From Isoetes taiwanensis (lineage: Eukaryota; Streptophyta; Lycopodiopsida; Isoetales; Isoetaceae), in contig JAJEKV010000002.1 of assembly GCA_021234155.1 (NCBI GenBank), positions 27,087,299 through 27,151,298 on the forward strand: a stretch of DNA of 64,000 nucleotides, given 5' to 3'. The translations under genes and the position numbers were made by a program. Positions 56,164-64,000 of the stretch are shown piece by piece; position 1 is the first letter of the stretch, and each line of letters opens with the position of its first letter. Below the pieces are notes generated by a model. That model was not told the DNA's origin. It did not search any database and saw only the letters and a program-made list of their open reading frames with translations.

Positions 56164-56176
56164 TGGTATCGAGCTA
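56164..56176 (+). promoter_or_regulatory. primer binding site, copy B, altered
   Basis: tggtatcgagct where copy A has TGGTATCAGAGC. The CAG has become CG. If true, priming would be impaired; sequencing error is more likely. Confidence 0.7.
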
Positions 56177-56374
56177 TGTTCTTGGAGACCAAGAGCAAAG
56201 CAGCGGCCATACTCCACAGTACACTAACTTGATAGGATCCTTAAGCCTCGAAAAGTGGGAAATTTTTTTTTTTCTCATTTTTGTAGTTTATGCTAAGCTA
56301 GTAACAATTAAGTGAATTGGAACTTAATAAGACTAAAAGAAAAAAAAAAAAAAAAAAAAAAAAATCTTCAAGTG

Positions 56375-56446
56375 AGGTGGTCTCCGCATTTCAGCGCTGG
56401 TCAAAAACTAAACTTTAGTTTTTTGGCGCAAAAAATTTGTGAACAT
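56375..56446. repeat. hairpin cassette 1, copy B
   Basis: Centre aaaactaaactttagtttt retained; both outer arms are altered. Confidence 0.6.
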
Positions 56447-56560
56447 CGAAACAAAATCATTAAACATGATGAATTTGAGAAAACTAATATGGTAAAAGCT
56501 AATTCTAAGATAGGAATTAATAAGAATAGCATGATTAGATTACTTAAATTACTTAAACTT

Positions 56561-56632
56561 GTGTGAGATCTCCACATTTCGGCGCTGGACTAAAAACTAA
56601 ACTTTAGTTTTTGGCGGCCGCGACACAATGAA
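56561..56632. repeat. hairpin cassette 2, copy B
   Basis: Left side gtgtgagatctccacatttc, centre aaaactaaactttagttttt, right arm altered. It lies 103 bases before the TATAAATAG at 56736. Confidence 0.6.
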
Positions 56633-56735
56633 CAATAAATAGGAAAAGTCTGAAATAAGTGTAAGTTTTAACTAAATAGGTATCTTAGCATGTTAAATAG
56701 AACAACTTGAAGTTTGACCTAAAAATTTGCCAAGC

Positions 56736-56744
56736 TATAAATAG
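56736..56744 (+). promoter_or_regulatory. internal TATA box before ORF-A, copy B
   Basis: TATAAATAG with the same ccccttattt phrase downstream as copy A. Confidence 0.6.
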
Positions 56745-56842
56745 AAGTAGACCCCCTTATTTGAACATTCCGCCTTAGAAACCAGCTCTCGCTCCCTAAG
56801 GCGATCTTTAACGCCGAGATCCGATTCACGATCAAGTGAAAC

Positions 56843-58125
56843 ATGGCGGAGCAAACAGACCGCCAAAACCTCATTGAGCGAAGCTACCAGCGCCACAGGC
56901 GCCGATCTTGTCGGCAGATGCTTCGCGAGGCTCAGGAAAGGAAGGTCGATCATCTCAAGTGAGGAGAGCATCGGAAAAGGAAGCGATACATCCGATGCGA
57001 TTGATATTTTTTTCAATGCGTGGTGAACAAAGATGAAACCACATACCAACCTCCATGGGCGGGAGACAAGGGGAGGTATACGAGGAGAATAAACGCGAGA
57101 TCCATGGCGAGGAAGAAGAACCGGATCGGGGGCGAGATCGAAGAAGGAAGGAGGGCGCCACATCGGGAAAAGGCGAACAAAGGCTTACCACAGGCAAACA
57201 AAGCCGAGACTAGAACCCGGCGGAGAACCAGACGCCATTTCGGTTTATCCGAGAATATGAGCAGCCAGCGGGAAAGAAAAAAGAGAAAAGGAAGAGGAAG
57301 AAGAAAAGAAATGGTAGGAGCTCAAAGAAGAAAGGGAAATGGGTGGGGAGCCCAAGGAAGTTCAAGGGCGTCCCCATGGTGGTGAAAAAGCCCAACCCGA
57401 AGATCACACCATCAGCGAGCGGCCACCCGATCATCCCCAAACCCCTCGGAGGGGATCGGCCGAACTTAACCCCAACGAGGGGCAGGCCCCTCCAAACCCC
57501 AGCAGGTTGAGCAGTGGCCCGAGCAAGTAGTGCAGGAGGAGGAGCACCCGGACCACCAGTGAAGAAACCCCTCCTTACTTACGAAATGGGACCGGAAGAA
57601 GCAACCCGGCCTGCCCGAGAGTCCCTCGTCCGCCGGACCCGTAAAGATCTATGAGCGTAAGATCACGGGGAGCACAATGCCTACATGAAGGATTGGGAGG
57701 CATATGACAAGTACTACGAGAACGGGGTGGGGGCCATCGAAGGAGAGGACACCCAACCAAGCGGCAGACCCTAAGACCGCCACCACCCAAGCCCAAGGTC
57801 CCGAAAAAGCACACCTGAGAAGAAGCTCACAAAGAAGCGGCTCGAGCAAAGAAGCACTACGGGGAGATTAGGCACTTCAGCCGCGCTTCTGCCTCTGATT
57901 CCCAGCGCCCCCTTTGCTCGGCTAGTTAGAGAAGTGATCACGAGGATTTTAGGGCCGGACTCTGAGGGTCCGCGAGATGAGATGCTACTCGCACTCCGGG
58001 GAGGCGGTGGCGAAGATAGTCGCGACATTTTGAAGACTCAACAGCTTACCTTGTCCATGCGGGCAGTGACTTTAATGAGGCAAGACATGCAACTTGCTAC
58101 TCACATCAAGGGAGAATGCCCCTAA
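56843..58125 (+). pseudogene. extra ORF-A, copy B
   Basis: The start MAEQTDRQNLIERSYQRH shows a cleaner N-terminus than copy A. The middle is broken, but KIYERK and the C-terminal stretch ITRILGPDSEGPRDEML, then AVTLMRQDMQLATHIKGE and a stop at 58125, are readable. Gln/Arg-rich helices fit a coiled-coil protein. No known family is recognised. Confidence 0.55.
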
Positions 58126-58267
58126 ACTTTTTGTAAATAATCGAAAAATTTTTGTGATAATAGAACAATTTTGAGTGCTTTAATTGTCTGAACTTGCTTA
58201 ATTAGGATAAGTTAGCAAGTTTTAGCTTTATTTTGGTAAAATAGGACAATTGTAGGCGAGCGGCGTG

Positions 58268-58335
58268 ATGTCTCCACATTTCAGCGCTGGACTAAAAACT
58301 AAACTTTAGTTTTTGAAGCGGCATAAAACTATGAA
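58268..58335. repeat. hairpin cassette 3, copy B
   Basis: gtctccacatttcagcgctgg left side, aaaactaaactttagttttt centre, right arm altered. Confidence 0.6.
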
Positions 58336-58466
58336 CCTTAAAACTTCGCCCAAAACAGCTCCAAATCGACCAAACAAGGGGTCGATTCTACCTGATTTGA
58401 TGAGCCCATCATCCTTACACCCTTAGTTTATCCAAATTGGACATGTTTTGATCAAAATGAGACTGA

Positions 58467-58531
58467 TGTCTCACAGCTCGCGCCTGGTCAAGAAACTAAA
58501 CTTTAGTTTTTGAGCGAGGTGCAAGCTGTGA
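58467..58531. repeat. hairpin cassette 4, copy B (cleanest)
   Basis: Left arm GTCTCACAGCT, then cgcgcctggtc, centre aaactaaactttagttttt, then gagcgaggtgca, right arm AGCTGTGA. An 8-to-11-bp outer stem, a GC-rich inner stem and a palindromic core can be drawn. Confidence 0.75.
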
Positions 58532-58714
58532 ATTTCTTCACCAAAACTTGCCCGAATGATTCCCAACCTGTTGTATAGCATCTTTTAGGTAATCCAGCCA
58601 CGCTCAAACACTGGAAATAGTCTTCAAATTCCCATTTTGACCTCAGTATAGACTAGAATTGCCCAACCCCAGAGATTTTTCAAGTCATCCAAAAATTAGG
58701 GTTTTCCCCTTTTC

Positions 58715-58723
58715 TATAAATAG
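58715..58723 (+). promoter_or_regulatory. internal TATA box before ORF-B, copy B
   Basis: TATAAATAG followed by gtccctcattt, 115 bases before the ATG at 58838. Confidence 0.6.
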
Positions 58724-58837
58724 GTCCCTCATTTCACACAAGGCACCCTACAAGTTTGCTCCTGCCTCCTTAGCCGATTTTCCAGCTCCCCTGAGCGCTC
58801 TTGCAACCGTTTGATACCCTCTTTCGCATTTAACCAA

Positions 58838-60381
58838 TGGCAACCTCTGATTTCCGCAGATGGTATAGCGCCCGGTAGCTCATCTTTGCCGAGGCCGACA
58901 TCGAACAAATTTTCCATGTCTTGAGGAAGGAGGTAGATGTCAAGCAACTCTTGCCGCGCAACCCGACTTCTGATGGGGAGTCTGTCACGAATTCCAAGCT
59001 AGGGTAGAACCGGCACTAGTCGCGGCTCCCACCTTGCATAGGGTACTTTGTTCCTAGGCAATCCCACAAAACAACTTTAGGTGATGTTCCAAACATTGCC
59101 AAATACTTGACAAACAAGGCCTGGCCTTTTTTTAGCCAATGGTCCTAGCGTTAATAGGACCAAATATTTCTCTTTCAACACTGCCTTGGCAATTTTTCTC
59201 ACCCATCGTGCGAGAACACAGTGGGGGGGAACCTCCATTCCCCATGGGCGTGGACCCATTAGCCATAGCGGCGAGAACAGCGGCTCCTTCGCGGTATGAG
59301 CGGGGAGCATGAAGGAAAAGAAGAGGAGGACTTCGGGGAAGCAGGAATCGGAGGAGGAGGAAGACTATGTCGAGCTTTCGACCCGGCGGAAGGCGGCGAC
59401 AAGCGAGAACAAGAGTGGCAAGACTTTGAAAGGGCGGCAAACTCTTAGAAGTCGCGCCCCCTTGGGTTAGGCATCACAAGCCTAGCCCCATCATTGTCAA
59501 AAGGCGAATAATTTTTTTGCTCCTCGGCGACATCAAAACCTCGGTCTGCGAGGGGAAAGGGAGCAGGACCTGAAGAGTTCTTTGCACCAACTCCGAAGAG
59601 CGGACACGGGCGACTTCATCGTCAGAGGAGCATCGACTTCCCTCCAAATAAGGGGAAGCCGACACTTACGGGAGAGTCGACTTAGGCATCCAAGCCTCTG
59701 GCCCGGCATCGGGCGGAGATGATGGAAGCGGAGACAAGGCCCCTTGAATAGACTACCAACGGAGGAAGAGTTCCCTTGCCTCTAGGAGCAGTGGGGATCG
59801 CTCGTGACCTCGAACATCCTAACGGCAAGCTCTTGGCAACACCTCCCGGGGAGAAAAGGCAAATTAGGACCTCGGGAGGGCTTCGACTTCTGATCGGGGG
59901 ACTATAGGGAACTCACCACGGTGGAGGTTGATGATTTTGCAAGCGAGGCCTGGCTGGATACTTGAGTGGCGAAGGCAGTCTGCATAGCGGCAGTGCGTTC
60001 TTGGTATTCCTTCCACTGGCGATGGATGGAAGAATAGCGGTAATTCACATAAATTCACCCCGAGGCGAGGAAGAGTGTCGATGCTAATTAGCTCTCGATT
60101 TGGTCGGCATGGTTGCCCCTCAACACCGAGTATGCCATCTGGTGAAGAAGAAGCGTGCTTTTCGATGTTTTCGACTTTGCCATACCTTACAGGCGGCAAA
60201 GGAAGGCTAGCGGTAACTTGACCTACACCTCCGGCCTTGAGAATAGAAAATTGGCGAGAGCCTTGCTGGGTGGATCCTCGATAGCGTCCTTAGGAACTTG
60301 GGTCACTCGGTGGGAACAGCCCAAGTGAAAAAGTTCCTAGAGGATAATCCATCCCTCTGAGGCGGCATCAAGAATAGTTAG
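58838..60381 (+). pseudogene. extra ORF-B, copy B
   Basis: The start MATSDFRRWY is clearer than in copy A. Heavily broken after that. The end (KKFLEDNPS, then a stop TAG at 60379-60381) aligns with 24586-24588. No known domain. Confidence 0.5.
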
Positions 60382-60600
60382 CAATCTTGAGGCCCAGGAA
60401 ATCTTTTTGTAGTAAACATATTATATAATATGAATATAACTTCCTTTGCATTTTTTTTAATGTTTTGTTGATATATTTTGTCCATAACTATACCAACAAC
60501 ATTATAATCTGTGAAACAAACAAAACTAACCCGACAACCATAACCAACTGTGTGTGCAGATAGGGAACAACGAACGGTCGAACAAAACAGGAGGCCCAAC

Positions 60601-61740
60601 ATGGACGAAGAGACTCCTGACAGGCAACCCATCCCCAGGAACCTCTTCGAAGGATATGGTCCCATGACCCCCAGAAGAGGAGATGTCCTTGAATCTTGAA
60701 TGGAGCTGGACGGATAAAGGCCCTACTAGCAGCCCAAGCATCATCCAGGGCCTAAGCGACACCCAAAAATCGGGAAAAGACAAGAGGAGGAAAGAAAGGA
60801 GGTCCCCCAGCACAGAGACCTCCGAATCAAGCTCGACCTCGGACTCTAAATCGAAAAAAGAGCAGGCGGTAGCGGACCGTAGAGGCGGCGGCGGAGAAAG
60901 GACAATAAGATCTCGATTACCAGAAGGAAGGTGGACTCGGCCTTTGGGTAATGTGTGGAAAGCCGGAAATTTCGAACAATTCTCCGGGCGAGAACAGTCC
61001 GGCCTTGAAGCGGAGGCATGGCTGGGCGAGATGAGTGAATATGCGCAATGCCTATGGCATGAAGGACAAAAACAAAAGCGAGGGTAGCGGCAGCCAACCT
61101 AAAAGAACCCCTGGATATGGTGGAAAGGCTATGCAAAAAGCCATGGGTTGGCGGGGGCGCGTGCAGCTTTCAAGAAGTTCTCAAAAAGCTTTCAAGAACA
61201 CTATGTCCCTCGGGAACACAAGTCAAATATGATCGTGAGTTCTCTGGTTGCGGCGGGGGTACAAAACGGTCTGAGAAGTACAGAAAGAGTTTATGAGACT
61301 AAGGCTATATGTGCGAAGCGGCGAAAGCAGTGAAAAAACACATAGAAAGGGCTGAGCGAGGAACTTCGAGGAAACTTCGTGCGGGCAATAGACGAAACGG
61401 TGTCCTGAAGCGGAGTCAAGGCAATTGGTTTGCAAGGATGGGCCATGAGCGCGCCGCGAGAGCGACCATACTATCAAGATAGAGGAAAACAGCGAGGCTT
61501 CTGATCCTAGGGCAGCCAGCCCAAGCCCGACAAAGTCCCCATACAATGGCAACCGGGGAAACAGGGAAAGAAGCGGTGTCCTTCAAAGACAAGCGGGAAG
61601 GGTCAATTGCACCAGCGATGCGGTCCTTCCTACGGCGTTACCCAGGAGAAAAGGCGAGGAATGCATGGAAAAGCGGCTGCCCCGGATGTTTCCAACGAGG
61701 CCCCGAGCAGCCGAACTGCCCATTTGTTATGAGCTCGGCC
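60601..61740 (+). pseudogene. gag of LTR element B
   Basis: The ATG at 60601 (MDEE). The core reads LGNVWKAGNFEQFSGREQSG, EAEAWLGEMSEYAQ near 60950-61060. A zinc-knuckle-like CPGCFQRGPEQPNCPF lies near 61672-61720, with a second Cys pair spacing close to C-X2-C-X4-H-X4-C. There is a Ser-rich linker (STETSESSSTSDSKSKK) before the capsid core. Confidence 0.78.
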
Positions 61741-61799
61741 TTCTGCGAGAGTTGGGCGGATGGGACACTCCGTCGAGCGAGGGCGGCGAGGAGGCATTA

Positions 61800-62320
61800 C
61801 ATTCAAGGTGAGTGCCACATCTTTCTTTGCCATAGATCTGAAACAGGCGAGGGACCCGGTATAAGGTAATCACCACGGTAGGGAAGGCAAAGGCCAAATC
61901 CTTCATAGTCTTGATAGACTCGGGAAGTAGCCATAACCCATCCCAAGGATGGTTGAAATGATGGCTGAAACCCCTAAAGTCAAACCAAGGCCCGTAATCT
62001 TGGCAAGCGAACAATAAGACATCTGTTGGGGAAGAGAATCAACTTGACATTGACTTACCGGGGATTAATATCGAGATAGGGGCAGAAGTAATGGGTATTG
62101 GCAAATACGACTTGATTGTTGGAATGGAGTACCTTGGGCGGCGAGGGGCCATCATCGATTGCGAGGAAGCGGAAGGTCACCTTCCCAGCGGGAAAGGCCA
62201 TTGAGATCCGCGGTAAAAAGTTACCCCCATCATGCAATGTATGTCCGTTAAGAAGGCTGCTCAAATCTATAAGGGGCGAGAAGGTAGCATACATCTTCAA
62301 ACTTCGAGATTGAGGAACCC
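61800..62320 (+). pseudogene. pol: aspartic protease region, copy B
   Basis: LIDSGSSHN near 61907-61935 is the retropepsin active site with catalytic Asp, which copy A has lost. LIVGMEYLG near 62112-62140 follows, then the linker to RT. Frames are broken between these. Confidence 0.75.
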
Positions 62321-62389
62321 GAGTGGGAAGAAAGCAAGGAAGACAAGGTGCTCGACAAGTTGCCCAAGTCAATGCGCCAACTTGATTCA

Positions 62390-63010
62390 CGGGTTCCACG
62401 ATCTCTTTCGGATGAGATCGAGAAACTTCCTCCTTACGGGGGGTAGAGTGTGAGATAGCACTAGAGCCGGGGACCAAGCCGACAAGCAAGGCCCCATATA
62501 GAATGACCACACATGAACTCCACGAGCTGAAGAAGCGGCTACAAGAGTTGCTCAATCTAGGCTTCATCGGGGCCTAGCATCTCACCATTTGGGGCACCCA
62601 TCCTCTTTGTCAAGAAGAAGGATGGAAGCTTGAGATGTGCATAGATTACAGACGGTTAAACAAGCACACCATCAAGAACAAATGCGCACTCCCCGGTCGG
62701 GCGACTTGATGGATCAGCTCCAAGGGGCAAAGGTCTTCTCAAGATCGACCTAAGGTCGGGTTATCACCGGTCGAATAAAAAGAAGAGGACATCCACAAAA
62801 GCGGCTTCGGGACCAGGTATGGGCATTATGAATTCAAGTAATGCCATTTGGGCTATCCAACGCCCGGCTACGTTCATGAGACTCATGAGCGACATCTTCG
62901 AATAATACTTGGACACCTTTGTGATAGTATTCTTTGGCGACGATACGGTGTATAGTAAATCCATTCAAGAGCATGCTCGACCGCGTCGGGGGAAGGTGCT
63001 TTCGAAAAGT
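62390..63010 (+). pseudogene. pol: reverse transcriptase, copy B
   Basis: Same motif order as copy A: TTHEL.ELKK, ISPFGAPILFVKKKDGSL, IDYR.LNKHTIKN, YGHYEF, MPFGLSNA. The catalytic motif is altered near 62930-62955 (FGDDTVYS in place of FDDILVYS). The N-terminal part is more complete than in copy A. Confidence 0.85.
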
Positions 63011-63339
63011 TAAGGAGGCATCGGTTGTATGCCAAGTTGTCCAGTGTCGCCATAGCGAGAAGGTGGAATACACGGGTCATGTGATTTCAGCGAAGGAATC
63101 TCGGCAGACCCGCCAAGATCGAAAGCGATAATCAATGGCGGCACCAAAGAGCGTCCATGAGGTCGAAGTTTCCTTGGCCTAGCGGTATTACAGGAAGTTA
63201 AATGAAAGAACCGCAAAGATAACAACTCCAGCCGGACTTAACAAAGGCGGAGAAAGTAAAAATTGGGCGGACCATTGGCTCAAAGAAAGCCCAAGCGGGG
63301 ATTTGAGTTGTTGAAGGAAGCCTTGACAACGCCCCGTCT

Positions 63340-63700
63340 TGACCACGGACCGAGAAAAGGATAAGTTAGTGGCAGCGGATGCAAGCAAGATAGTCCACAG
63401 GTGCGGTGTTGATGCAAGAAAGAAGCGGGTAATAATAGCGTCACGACTCAAGAAAAATGAATGGCCTTGGCAGCGTTACCGAGCTGCTATGATTAATGAG
63501 CATTGAGAATCACGGAGGCATTACCTCTTAGGGAGGTAATTCATTGGACAACCACATCCTCAATCACGAGGCAACCACATCTCAATCTGAGAAGGTGGAT
63601 GGAATTTCTTGAGGATTACGACTTTGAGATAGTCTACAAACCGGGAAGCTTAATGTGGTAGCGGATCGCTTTCAAGGCATCCGCCCGACAACGAGTGCAT
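63340..63700 (+). pseudogene. pol: RNase H, copy B
   Basis: VAADASKIV near 63372 and RRWMEFLEDYDFEIVYKPGS near 63590-63650, as in copy A, with frame breaks between. Confidence 0.78.
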
Positions 63701-63819
63701 TGCAATGCAATCTCGGCGCTCTTCGCCGATTTCGGGGAAAAGATAGAAGAAACCTTGCCAGGGATGAAGACTTCAAAAAGTATGGGCAAGCTTGTCCAAG
63801 GAAGCGAGAAACGGACAAG

Positions 63820-64000
63820 GAGAGGAAACCTTCAAAAACTTTAAAAAGGAAGGTAACCTCCTATACCATAAGAACAAGTTGTGCGTGCGGGAATCATCAC
63901 GGGTAAGAAAGTTGATCCTCCACGACACCCACAACAACCCAATAGCTGGCCATGCGCGAGGATTCATGAAGACATATTTCAAAGTGCGTAGCGACTACTA
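63820..64000 (+). pseudogene. pol: integrase N-terminus, copy B (cut by window end)
   Basis: Reads SYTIRTSCA and LHDTHNNPIAGHA in different frames, up to the histidine pair of the integrase zinc site. Corresponds to 28030-28188 of copy A. Confidence 0.75.

Larger units (their letters stand above)
54677..64000 (+). mobile_element. Ty3/Gypsy chromodomain LTR retrotransposon, copy B (truncated by window)
   Basis: Same element at the same target site as copy A, collinear to the window end, which falls in the integrase zinc-binding region. Sequence quality is poor: CAG/CTG sites are altered almost throughout, and CG-rich replacements are common. Useful where it complements copy A, notably the protease active site and the end of ORF-A. 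Confidence 0.9.

Overview
The window is nuclear DNA of a land plant, almost all of it transposon-derived. Plant markers are the 3' end of a UDP-glycosyltransferase (2-541, complete PSPG box), a decayed pentatricopeptide-repeat (PPR) gene (~34770-36342), two exons of a UBP12/13 (USP7-type) deubiquitinase (39264-39690, minus), plant L1-type LINEs and a chromodomain Ty3/Gypsy retrotransposon. The mix, including a second non-LTR lineage of a type uncommon in flowering plants, would suit a fern or other non-angiosperm. That assignment is only a guess.

Layout. 1-5.1 kb: UGT end, repeat-rich spacer, a 400-450 bp tandem repeat with tRNA-like (SINE) heads, and a 5'-truncated LINE (LINE3, minus). 5.1-13.44 kb: LINE1 copy A (plus). 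It joins tail-to-tail (A18/T18) LINE2 copy A (minus, 13.44-18.84 kb). The ORF1 of LINE2 is split by a 12.86 kb LTR retrotransposon (18839-31700, 5-bp target duplication AGGAG) and resumes at 31701-32558. 32.6-34.0 kb is a repeat block also found inside LINE1. 34.0-41.6 kb is the only stretch not shared between the two copies, and it holds the PPR and UBP relics and a different non-LTR relic. From 41598 to the end the whole nested series (LINE1 / LINE2 / LTR element) appears again in the same order with the same junctions (copy B), cut by the window edge inside the integrase.

The LTR element has 1.48 kb LTRs, an initiator-Met-tRNA primer site, gag, protease, RT, RNase H, integrase and a chromodomain. 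Between the 5' LTR and gag it also carries about 4.5 kb with two extra ORFs. Each extra ORF is preceded by a pair of ~67-bp hairpin cassettes and a TATAAATAG box. LINE2 and LINE3 share a third, previously unremarked ORF that overlaps the end of ORF2.

Caution. Copies A and B are almost identical except in patches where nearly every CAG/CTG is altered, and the altered patches mostly alternate between the copies. This looks like uncorrected sequencing or polishing error at CHG-methylated sites. Many frameshifts and stops recorded here may therefore not be real, and copy B itself may be an assembly duplicate.
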